A stretch of 64,000 nt of DNA, taken from the NCBI GenBank assembly GCA_019044685.2, contig JAGTXX020000004.1, positions 1 through 64,000 on the forward strand, in the 5' to 3' direction. The notes under the pieces are model-generated. The model ran no database searches, was not told where the DNA came from, and saw nothing but the letters and a program-made list of their open reading frames with translations. A program made the position numbers and the translations under genes. This DNA comes from Nannochloris sp. 'desiccata'. Lineage: Eukaryota; Chlorophyta; Trebouxiophyceae; Chlorellales; Chlorellaceae. Positions 53,704 to 62,524 of the stretch are shown here, piece after piece; the first letter of the stretch is position 1, and each line of letters opens with the position of its first letter.

Positions 53704-55008
53704 TTACTCCAGCGACAAGGGTCCTCCTTCAACTGCAAGAGCGGCGGCGGCATCACGAGCACAAGCACTGCCTGGTAATTCATAATCATGTTTCAAAGCA
53801 AAGTCTGCCCCCTCCAGTCTCAACAACGATCTATATACACTTACAATATCCCGCCCTATATCAGCGTTAGGCAGTGAACTGATCATAATGTACGCTTGCT
53901 GCAATGGACGTAATACGGCAATGCAGCCGATGGATAAATTGACTCGGGCAATTAACTCTCCATTAGATAACTCTTCAAGAGAATTAGAGGCTTTACGTAA
54001 ACTGAGATGTGATCTGGCTACTTGAGATAAAGAGCCGACTGGTTCATGGGAAGAAAGAGCGCCTGTTTGAATGGCGGTAAGACTTTCTTCAACAGTGGCT
54101 GCGCTTTCTTCGATACATCCTCTGGAATTTTTAGCATGTGCAACGTAGACTTTCCAATGTCGTAGTAATGCTATGCGTTGTTCCTCAGTTAAAACAGTGG
54201 CTGCAATGAGATCTTCGTTCTCTAATATCTTGTGTCGGGCACCTCGAGATTTTACTTGAGTTGATGCAGTTTGTGTGTTGGAATAACGAAAGATAGATTC
54301 GACCATAGCAGGTTGTTCACGAGATAGAATTTTAGCAATACGTCCTCGAGTCTCAAATGCATAGGAAATCTTGCGTTCGAGAACTTCTCTGCCAGCAGGA
54401 CTCGATGTTTGCCATTGTGCAATCGCATTGCAAAGACGGTCGAGAAAAGAGTCCTTGTCAACTGATTTTATTTTGACAGCTCCATCGGCGAACATTGCGC
54501 GCAGTTGCTCATCGGTAGGACGCAGAAACTTAGACCAGACAGTGTCCACAAGGTCTCCGTATGCAGCCATCATTTTGGCTTCAGCAGCTCCTTTAAGTTG
54601 CCAAGCCGAGCCGGTGGCAAGGGTTGAGATTGATTCGGCAGCATTTCTAATCAAATTAACAGCCGATTCGCTATATTTGCACAGGCTTTCAAGCACCGTA
54701 TTCTCACACTGAAGATGTTCTTGTTCAAGCTTCAAGCGTGCGATCTCTTCAGCTACTTTTGCATATCTCTCTTTTGTTTCATTTGCTTTGTTCTTCACAC
54801 GTTCACGATAACGTCTGCGGCTTTCTTGGATATTCGCTTTGGTTGCCTGGTTTTTGGGTTTGTGAACTCCGTTCTTGCCCGTCGATAAAGATCCAGACTT
54901 GGGCTGAGAGTCTCCATTTGAAATTGGCATCATGATGGCAGGTGAATTATTCTCCGTTGATGGTCTCGGTGCTGTTCCAGTTCCGTGAGAAAACATTGGA
55001 TCAGGCAT
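53704..55008 (-). CDS. bZIP-like transcription factor, paralogue 1
   Basis: This single exon encodes 434 residues. A basic region at about 59-80 (RRRYRERVKNK) leads into a coiled coil at about 80-120 with heptad-spaced Leu (IARLKLEQEHLQCENTVLESL), the layout of a bZIP dimeriser. The N-terminal 58 residues are Ser/Pro/Asn-rich. The 300-residue C-terminal region is helical and matches the neighbouring paralogue: ASP-A-R-EVLERK, EDLIAATVLTEEQRIALLRHW, a GELIARVNLSIG segment, LRPLQQAYIM, and YRSLLRLEG. The invariant Asn of classical bZIP basic regions is not at its expected position. Function is inferred as DNA-binding regulation. The C-terminal domain is one I do not recognise from land-plant bZIPs. 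Confidence 0.82.
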   Translation of the reverse strand: MPDPMFSHGTGTAPRPSTENNSPAIMMPISNGDSQPKSGSLSTGKNGVHKPKNQATKANIQESRRRYRERVKNKANETKERYAKVAEEIARLKLEQEHLQCENTVLESLCKYSESAVNLIRNAAESISTLATGSAWQLKGAAEAKMMAAYGDLVDTVWSKFLRPTDEQLRAMFADGAVKIKSVDKDSFLDRLCNAIAQWQTSSPAGREVLERKISYAFETRGRIAKILSREQPAMVESIFRYSNTQTASTQVKSRGARHKILENEDLIAATVLTEEQRIALLRHWKVYVAHAKNSRGCIEESAATVEESLTAIQTGALSSHEPVGSLSQVARSHLSLRKASNSLEELSNGELIARVNLSIGCIAVLRPLQQAYIMISSLPNADIGRDIVSVYRSLLRLEGADFALKHDYELPGSACARDAAAALAVEGGPLSLE

Positions 55009-56236
55009 GATAGATATATGTTAAAGAGCGTGACATTGTTTCTATACCTCGTTTGCAGATGAACTAGGAGGTCTTCGTGATTTTATCGAATTCAATGGAT
55101 AAATCGCCAGTGTCACAACTAAATGAGGAGCAGAAGGCGGCACTATTAGGTTTCTCCACCGTAATAAAAGCCAAATGAGAATTCTAAAAGCAAATGGCTG
55201 AAAAATTGCTACCGTAGAGAGCAGAAATATTCGAACAAGAAAATTTAATTGTCGTCGTGAAATTTTCACTGCACAACCTGAAACCTCGAAAACCAGTACT
55301 GCTGTCGCTGGTGATAATGAGAAGGTCGCTCTGTATACGGAGTAAGTATTAGCATCATCATACCTGTTGAGATTCCGTCAATCATTTGGTATATGATGAC
55401 ACGTAAACATGCCGATAGTAATTGAGCTATCTTGACGGTGTCGAATACAGCATATATAGCAACATCAGAAGATCAAAAGAAAAACACTCATTTATTCTGC
55501 CCATGAACATGCAGTATTGAGCTTCAGCAGCATATTTCAGCTTATGCAGAGCCCCATTTTCCTCAATTCTATGGACAGGACATGCTCTGTAAGCGGCGAG
55601 CTATTTAACCAGATTATAGGTGTTTTAAGGCCACCGGCCAAGCGGTTTCAACAGGGCGGGAAATTCGAACAAGACCACACAGTCAATATATCCAACTTTT
55701 TGAACACCCCAAGAGTAATTAATCATTGTTCAAATATTTTGCTCTCTGTGGCAATTTGAATCTCTTGGATTCGGAGGGACTACCGAAATTCATGAAATCG
55801 ATCCACCTTTTGTGAGTTTGTCATTTCATTTCACGAAGAGGCATTTCACGAAGAGGAAGGTTGGGTGGTTAGGCTAGAAGGCAGAAAATAGTAGGTATAC
55901 ATATGTATCTAAAAAGAGAGATACATGAGTTCCCTGAACTACGTATATACCTTCACCGCAAGCCAAGCTCACGTGCTCTCCCACCGGTGCCATTGGCGCT
56001 CTGCTGTGCCTGTCTCTTACTCAAGAACAAGAAGTGGTCAGTTTTACAGGAAATTTTTAGAGTAGAAAACTTAAGTAATTTACGTAAGATGAACAGGGTA
56101 AAGACATAGTATTCATGACGAAGAAATAAGTAAACAGATATATATTACGGAATGCTTTTATTTTTATTTCATCACACTCGTATTGCTAAGTACCGTTATT
56201 ACCGCGGTATTAGTATTATTACTAAATAATTGTTAA
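55009..56236. other. Intergenic region between the two bZIP-like genes
   Basis: This 1.2-kb spacer lies between tandem minus-strand paralogues. Short frames (55517-55759, 55903-56109) have no recognisable content. The part next to 55008 should be the promoter of paralogue 1. A small direct repeat GCATTTCACGAAGAGG lies near 55826-55857. No relic of a third copy was seen. Confidence 0.45.
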
Positions 56237-57931
56237 TCAGCACTGGCACAAGGTAGAAGGTGCTGTTTGTTTGCACTGCTCCAATGAATGATCTCCACCG
56301 CCGCCATTACCAGTATCTAATCTTAATAAAGTTTTATAGATAGCCACAATATCAATTTTTGGCGTGATGTCAAACATCAAGATGGCTTGTTGTAAAGGTC
56401 TTAGTACATTCCACGCTCCCAATATCAACCCAGCACGAGCAAGCAATTCGCCGCTTGTGAATCCATCTAATTCAGCCACAATCTCTGCAGCAGACAGATA
56501 TCCATTTGCGCTTTGAGTTAAATTGCCAACAACCTCACCGTTGCAACCACCGTTTTGGGTTGTGACAATGCTTTTATCCAACTTCTCTGCACTCTTTTCC
56601 CATACGCCTCTCGAATCATTGTATTTATCCAAGTATTCATTCCAGTATCTAGTCAAGGCTACTTTTTGCTCTTCGGTTAAAGCTGCTGCTGCCATGAGAT
56701 CTTCGTTCGCAAGGCACGAAGCTTTGGCTTGAGCAAATTTTGCAAGGCAGTCTGGATCAACAGGGGGAGCATGCATAACCCTGGAAACTCGTAATGGATT
56801 CTTGTCCCACATAAAATTCGTTCCACGGAGTCGTACACCCAAAATAAACCCTAATTTACGTTCACTACAAGCTCTATTTGCGGGGGAGGAGGCCTGTCCC
56901 CATTCGATCATGGCCTTCGTCAACATGTTGAAAAACACTCGATTTATGGATCTAATGGTGGCATCACACTTGGATATAGCAATGATCTGCTCATCTGATG
57001 CATTGATTACCCTGTTCCATATAACATTTTGTAATTCTCCGGCAAAGGAGTATATTGTTGATGAAGCGGTCGTGAAATTTTCAAGTGTAGTGCGAACAGA
57101 AGCAATTAACGAGTCTTTGTAGTCGATCATGCCTTGTAAAACACTGTGTCGAGATTTGAGGGTTTCTTGTTCAAGTTTCAAAGCTTCTATTTCATCCTTG
57201 GCTTGTTTGAAGTTGAGTTCAAGTTGAGCCCGAGCTTCTTGTGCCTTTTGACGACTGCGTGCCCGGTAGCGACGCTGTGCTTCCTTTTTGGGGTCTAAAC
57301 CTGATCCAGTACTTACTTTCTTAGCAGAGTGCTGTCGTTTGCTAACTTCAGGCTGAGGTGCTGCTGTTTCTAGAACACCTTCGAGCACTGGACCTTGCAA
57401 CAAGGACGCCTTTGATATAGGGTCACAAGGTATGAATTCGGATGTTTGAGGGTTTGAATTTGATATTTGGCACGTTATTGGGGTTCCAAGATTGTCTTTG
57501 GTAGAGAATAGTTTGAGTACTGGGTCCTCTTCTAGTTTTAAGGTGGCTTCTTTTTGGACTTGGCCCAGATCCCATAAGCTGATTTCCTCCGGTGTGAGAG
57601 TTTCTTGGGGTAAACAATGCAATTCCGCCCCTGCGGAATATACTTGAGTTGGTAGCTGAGCCCCACTATGGCTTTTGTTTCCAGGGGCATTATGCACGGG
57701 TGCACCAGCCAATTCTACAGCTTTTGAACTAATCACGGGGCCAGCCACAGGATTATATGCTGGGTCGCAAACTTTTGGGTTGTCAAGATCACTAGAAGGC
57801 AGGAGGCCGAACGATAGGTCATCTAATCCCAAACTGTCAGCACTCTCAAGCTGCTCTAGAGCCTTAATGTCATCCAATGTGAGCTTGTCACCAGGAAAAG
57901 AAGACATATTTGCACTATGTGGACTTTTCAT
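56237..57931 (-). CDS. bZIP-like transcription factor, paralogue 2
   Basis: This single exon encodes 564 residues. The basic region QRRYRARSRQKAQEAR (219-234) is followed by a long coiled coil to about 275 (LNFKQAKDEIEALKLEQETL). The N-terminal 200 residues are acidic, with Leu-rich patches (DDIKALEQLESADSLGLDDL), and could act as an activation domain. The C-terminal 280 residues align with paralogue 1: SSPANRACSERKLGF, ANEDLMAAAALTEEQKVALTRYW, SGELLARAGLILGAW, LRPLQQAILM, and IYKTLLRLD. The two genes lie 1.2 kb apart on the same strand, so they are probably an old tandem duplication with a diverged N terminus. As in paralogue 1, the classical Asn of the basic region is replaced, here by Lys. 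Confidence 0.82.
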   Translation of the reverse strand: MKSPHSANMSSFPGDKLTLDDIKALEQLESADSLGLDDLSFGLLPSSDLDNPKVCDPAYNPVAGPVISSKAVELAGAPVHNAPGNKSHSGAQLPTQVYSAGAELHCLPQETLTPEEISLWDLGQVQKEATLKLEEDPVLKLFSTKDNLGTPITCQISNSNPQTSEFIPCDPISKASLLQGPVLEGVLETAAPQPEVSKRQHSAKKVSTGSGLDPKKEAQRRYRARSRQKAQEARAQLELNFKQAKDEIEALKLEQETLKSRHSVLQGMIDYKDSLIASVRTTLENFTTASSTIYSFAGELQNVIWNRVINASDEQIIAISKCDATIRSINRVFFNMLTKAMIEWGQASSPANRACSERKLGFILGVRLRGTNFMWDKNPLRVSRVMHAPPVDPDCLAKFAQAKASCLANEDLMAAAALTEEQKVALTRYWNEYLDKYNDSRGVWEKSAEKLDKSIVTTQNGGCNGEVVGNLTQSANGYLSAAEIVAELDGFTSGELLARAGLILGAWNVLRPLQQAILMFDITPKIDIVAIYKTLLRLDTGNGGGGDHSLEQCKQTAPSTLCQC

Positions 57932-58234
57932 AAATTATTACTGGTTACTATCCACAGAGGAACTAAAAAGTGACTTATCAGGAGAGAGGGGGCTCTTGTG
58001 TGTGTGTGAGAGCCTCATATCTGAGGAGGCTCCCATGGCATTAGCATGTCATGGTATTGCATGCATTCACAGGTCACACCCATGCCCTAGAGCCCATCGA
58101 TATCTCTTTGTTTACATCGAATTCGTATCCTTTATGTGTAAAACATTTATTAAATAACGTTAAAATTAACAAACTTACATCTTACAAATGTTCGATTGCT
58201 CTAAACTAGTTTATCAAATAACTTTCTCTCGCCA
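57932..58234. other. Intergenic spacer, no gene seen
   Basis: This 303-bp spacer contains a GT/GA-rich tract (GTGTGTGTGTGAGAG near 57997). It holds the upstream region of bZIP-like paralogue 2 and the 3' end of the next minus-strand gene. Confidence 0.4.
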
Positions 58235-59854
58235 TCACCCTCCGCCCTCTGTTCCTAACGCTGCCGCTCTCACTGCTGCTGCTTCTCTATCCATCCTTTG
58301 CAACCTTGAATGCACAGCTTCAATGCTTCGTTGTGATGAAGGAGTACATGGTAACACTAAAATTTGTTTATGCCCTGTGGGTGGTATGAAGCGCTGATAA
58401 ATATAATGTCCTGAACCACGTCTTTCAGGCATGAATTCCCACCCTGCTGCGATCATTGACATGACAAGAGTTCTAATTTTTCTTCTACTATATCCACTAC
58501 CCCCATGATGATGATCATTATCATCATCATTATCAGCCTTTTGTGTATTACAGCTGCTGCTAATATTTGAGCTATCCATCATTTTTTTGATTGCTTGTCG
58601 GGATGCCGATGCTGTAGGGCCATCGTTGCATTTCTTTTCTCCTTGGTGTTTTTCTAGGTACCGCAGTGCTGTAGCACGTGCTTCTACTGCTTCACCATCA
58701 TAGCTATCTAGGAACTGAGTCGTTGAAATCTGGTCAGAAGAATGTTGGCGGCCGTGCCGGTGGTTGCCAGTTGTATTGCAAGTTGTGTTGCAAGTTGTGT
58801 TGCCAATTGTATTGCCAGGTGTATCTTCAGCAGCAACAGGAAACTCTTCTGGCTTTCTATCGTTGTCAATAGTTCTCCTACCACCACAACTAAACGTCAC
58901 CTTTCGTACTCCAGTGCTACGTTCAGATGCCATCCTTGTCTTCAAAGGCACTCTCCTTTGTTGTTGTTGTTGTTGTTGTAAAGAAGAAGAAGAGAAAGAA
59001 GAAGAAAAAGAAGAAGACAATAAAATTTCTCCGGCATTGTATTGCGCTGCTGACGATATTTTTGGAGGAAGGAGAGGAAATTCCATATCAGGTACTTTAT
59101 AGCTGTTATTAGTACTAGTTAGATGGGCAGATAGAGCTGTAGAAATTCCAGGAACTGTGCCCATTATATTAGAATACGAAGAAGAAGGAACAGCAGTGGT
59201 TGTTGCAGTGGTTGTTGTGGGTAGAGACGTCGGTGGTTGTGGTGGTGCCGAAAAGGGGTGAAGGCGGTGGTGGTGGTGGTGATGTTGATGACTACTACCC
59301 CAAGCACCTCCTCCACCTCCCTCGCCGCCAGCTTTCCCTCTACGTTTCTTCTTTTCCTCTTTCTCCTGTTCTTCTTCCTCCTCTTCTTGTAATCTCAAAG
59401 CCAATGCCAAATCAGCATCTAGATTCTCAATAGCATGCGCCGCTTCATTTTCAGCGAGGACTGCTGCAAATATCTCATCGATATCATCTTCTATATAGAT
59501 TTCATCGTCATTTTCACTATTTTCACTATCTAGTAGAGATATAACATCATTTTCAGCTTGTTTAGATCCTCTATAAACGTCCTTATCGGTACCCATTTCA
59601 CCAAGGCTGACAACAACAGCGGCGACTGCCTCAGCTGCATATTCACGAAAGCTATCTGAAGTTAAGTCATTGAAATCGTCAAAATGGAGGGAGGCGATTT
59701 CATTTTCAAACGAATCTAGAGCGACGACGGTGTTGGGACCTTCAATAGCGAGAGTAAAGAAGGGTGCAGCTGAAGTGGGGCTAGCAGTGCCGGGGCGAGG
59801 ATCACCAGATGTAGGTAGAGCAGTGTTGGGAGGTGTCCTTCTTCTACGGGGCAT
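58235..59854 (-). CDS. Low-complexity acidic protein with a HicA-like C-terminal segment
   Basis: This single exon encodes 539 residues with no clear family. Residues 1-20 are Arg/Pro-rich and residues about 75-155 are acidic. A UIM-like helix (DADLALALRLQEEEEE) is followed by a Lys/Glu run. The middle has Gly, His, Thr, Ser and Gln homopolymers encoded by trinucleotide microsatellites, and a short repeat of NTTC(N/G)TT-like residues. The conserved-looking part is the C-terminal 90 residues: RRKIRTLVMSMIAAGWEFMP, then ERRGSGHYIYQR, GHKQILVLPCTPS, and a helix SIEAVHSRLQRM. The GW...GSGHYIY...LPCTPS layout recalls the small HicA/double-stranded-RNA-binding-like fold, but the active His is uncertain. 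Ubiquitin binding and RNA binding are hypotheses only. Confidence 0.65.
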   Translation of the reverse strand: MPRRRRTPPNTALPTSGDPRPGTASPTSAAPFFTLAIEGPNTVVALDSFENEIASLHFDDFNDLTSDSFREYAAEAVAAVVVSLGEMGTDKDVYRGSKQAENDVISLLDSENSENDDEIYIEDDIDEIFAAVLAENEAAHAIENLDADLALALRLQEEEEEEQEKEEKKKRRGKAGGEGGGGGAWGSSHQHHHHHHRLHPFSAPPQPPTSLPTTTTATTTAVPSSSYSNIMGTVPGISTALSAHLTSTNNSYKVPDMEFPLLPPKISSAAQYNAGEILLSSSFSSSFSSSSLQQQQQQQRRVPLKTRMASERSTGVRKVTFSCGGRRTIDNDRKPEEFPVAAEDTPGNTIGNTTCNTTCNTTGNHRHGRQHSSDQISTTQFLDSYDGEAVEARATALRYLEKHQGEKKCNDGPTASASRQAIKKMMDSSNISSSCNTQKADNDDDNDHHHGGSGYSRRKIRTLVMSMIAAGWEFMPERRGSGHYIYQRFIPPTGHKQILVLPCTPSSQRSIEAVHSRLQRMDREAAAVRAAALGTEGGG

Positions 59855-60428
59855 TTTGGAGCATTTGATGTTTATCCATCACCATAATAATACCGCTGTC
59901 ATTTACTACGATGCAAATAGAAAAAGAAATATGTTTAGAAAACTCAAATGCGATCAGCACATCAATCGCAGCAATGCAGTCAATGTGCGCTCTGTAGAAG
60001 CACATTCGATGACAATCGTATTACTGTACTATATCCAATCAATTTAATAAGGCCAAATTTGCTGCTGTTGAGTTTAAAATTAAGTGATTGTTTTCAACCT
60101 CCCGCACACCGTCGTCCTATAGAGCTAGCTAGTTCTTCTTATTCATCAGCTTGTCAAATTCAGTGCCTTACAATAAAAATGGCTGCTTTGAGCAAAAAGT
60201 AACAATTTCGATCTAAAATTGTCATCAGAGGTAACGAGGAAATGCCTTTTATTAGACGGTTCAGTGGCTTGTGGGCAAAAGAACATTAACAAAAAACTAA
60301 AAAAAAACCGACGCTTCATTTGCTTCTTTCTTTCTATTTGTCAATTAGTCAGTATTGAAAAAGATAAATTATCAATTAAAGTGATATACACAACCTTTCG
60401 TTATTATCAATCTATTATATTTAGCTAC
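59855..60428. other. Intergenic spacer, no gene seen
   Basis: This 574-bp AT-rich spacer lies between two minus-strand genes. The frames here (60219-60440 and others, about 70-80 codons) are Lys/Ile/Phe-rich and look random. It should hold the promoter of the upstream gene and the 3' UTR of the transporter. Confidence 0.4.
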
Positions 60429-62164
60429 CTAAGCACTTGAATCAAGTGCTGACTGTCCACCATCGACTAACTTTGCCATGGCCACAGCTTTTCCAGCTGC
60501 TGCTTCGTCTTCATCAAAGTGAGATCCTGCCTGTTCATGATGAACAATAGAAGCGAATTGACGTTGACAGAACAAGCACACAATCAAGAAGAATGAACAC
60601 ATGCCAAACATTGTAGATAAAGGGAACGAAGACACCTGCAAATAAAGAAACATTAGAAAATATTTTATCAAAAAAAATCAAAACACCTCTAGAACAACCA
60701 CCCTGACCGGAAAACACTTCACAAAACAAAGAAATGAACTTAACAACCAAATTATAATCTACGAATAATCCCAAACTTACGTTATACAGTACCACACATA
60801 CAAACAAATTCAATGGAATTCTGAAGAAATTAATAATCGTTGATCTCATCTCTTCAGGTACATACGCCGACCGCATTGTCATCATAGATGGCCAAAAGAC
60901 ACCAACCATACCTTCAAAGGCACAGAAAGCAGCCAATTGTAATTTACCATCGAAGGTAATACCATCTTCGGGATCTGCTAATTTATCAACATCGTCACCG
61001 GCTTCGCCGTGATGGTATAAAACAGGCACGAATAAGCAGCAGGCGGCAAGACCAAAAACAACTTGCATGTATTTTTCAACTTTAAATTTCGAGTTGTTGG
61101 ATAATAAACGACCTGCAATGGCTGATCCGACCATAGAAGCGACCATAAAACAGGCAAAGACCATGCCATGAGGGATTTTCTCGCCATTAGGGCTGAGTGC
61201 AGGCGTCCATAAGAACACAAAAGTGTACATGGACCCTTCAAACAGCGCTTGCATGGCACCTAAAAGTGCAATTTTGGGCTCACTCATAATTAACTTCGCT
61301 GCTTTAGAAAACCCTTCAATTGCGTTGGAATCTCGTGAAGAATCTCCATAATTTTCTGACCAGGTTGAATAGATAATAACTCCACCAATAACCAACACAG
61401 TGGCAGCGGCATCAAATGGCGCCACTGGGCCAACAGAAAATGTTTCAACCAATGTGTGTGCACCAAGTCCAGCAACGATCGCCATGAGTCCATTACCTAA
61501 AAAGACAGCTTGGGAGAAGGTACCACCAAGCCAATCTGCGTTGAAGCCTCTTTTGAAATGCTCAGCAACAAGCCAAGATTCGAATGCCGAGTAGAGAAGA
61601 GAAGTAGCGACGCCACAAAAGATCCGCCCAGTAAACAAAATCCAGAATGAATTGAAATGTTTAGTGAAGCATCCAAATGTGTAGGTACAGACGTAGATGA
61701 GGGCAGCACGTTTACGACCGTGTTTGTCTGCAAGACTACCGACAATTGTGCCAAAGATCATTGAAGAACCGAAACCGGCGATGAAAAGACGGCCGATATC
61801 GCCACGTTCGAAGCCATAGTGTTGGTACAAGGCATAGACATATGGACCTTGTAACCAATCGCCAGCTATATAATAGAGGAAGGGAGGGAGAGGAGAAATA
61901 GGGTCAAAAAAGGTGAGAAGAGGGGCGGGGATGGGAAGGAAAAGGGCAAGACGAAATATTTAAGGAATTGGATTGATAGGTTGAAGTTAGCAGTCAGTTC
62001 GTACCCATCATAAGAGAGTATACAATTAAGTAGTTGTTGCGAAAGGCAAGGAACTCATTAGACGCTCCAACGTGCTTGTTATCATTTCCGATCCGGTTCC
62101 CATACTCTAAGACAGCTGCTAATAAGGCTTGAAACCCAAACAGCATCATATAAAAGGTCTCCAT
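60429..62164 (-). CDS. Major-facilitator transporter, MOT2/MFSD5-like (molybdate)
   Basis: Three exons (62164-62005, 61865-60781, 60635-60429) join in phase to 483 residues. The protein has about twelve hydrophobic helices. LQGPYVYALYQHYGFERGDIG spans the start of exon 2, followed by FIAGFGSSMIFGTIVGSLAD and the KHGRKRAAL loop between helices 2 and 3. SAFESWLVAEHFKRGFNADWL and GVFWPSMMTMRSAYVPEEMRST are characteristic of MFSD5 proteins. The green-algal member MOT2 carries molybdate, which feeds molybdenum-cofactor enzymes such as nitrate reductase. The C-terminal tail is cytosolic and acidic/Ala-rich. Intron 1 (61866-62004) lies before the conserved GDWLQGPY motif and intron 2 before the last helix. 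Substrate is inferred from family only. Confidence 0.9.
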
Positions 62165-62524
62165 GGTGTCTTTGTTTGTCTACGTTTGTATTCAAAAGAA
62201 TTCACTAAGCTTTCAGAGTATAACCTTAAATCAATTGCAAAAATAATCTTCCAGGGGAACCTAGAGAGCCTAGCACTCGCAAATTCAATGTGTCAAATCT
62301 CAATATTTGCAGAATTCGATGAATAAGAATAGCCCGGGGAAGTTTCTCTATAAATAATGTTTCGAGAGAGAGAGAGGGAAAATACTGGGGAAATTCACAA
62401 CCCGTAAACTTCAAAGTTCGGCATCAAACACATCTGCTTTCTTTATAAATAAATTACGAAAACACCATCGCAGCGGCTCACACAGCAACTTTCCTATGAA
62501 CTCCTAAATTATTGTAAAATTGTA
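62165..62524. promoter_or_regulatory. Bidirectional upstream region, MOT2-like (-) / tRNA-IPT (+)
   Basis: This 360-bp spacer between divergent starts includes a GA microsatellite (GAGAGAGAGAGAGGGAAAA near 62364). No frame of note. It must hold both promoters. Confidence 0.45.

Noticed and set aside
55517..55759. 80-codon frame between the bZIP-like genes
   Set aside because: No recognisable content; consistent with chance in AT-rich intergenic DNA.
58235..58500. A working HicA toxin-antitoxin system
   Set aside because: Only a weak pattern resemblance at the end of a large eukaryotic protein, with no antitoxin partner; not a toxin gene on this evidence.
58880..59340. Trinucleotide runs (CAA, CTT, GGT, CAC) as a mobile or structural repeat
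   Set aside because: They lie in frame within the minus-strand gene and simply encode Gln, Ser/Lys and His runs.
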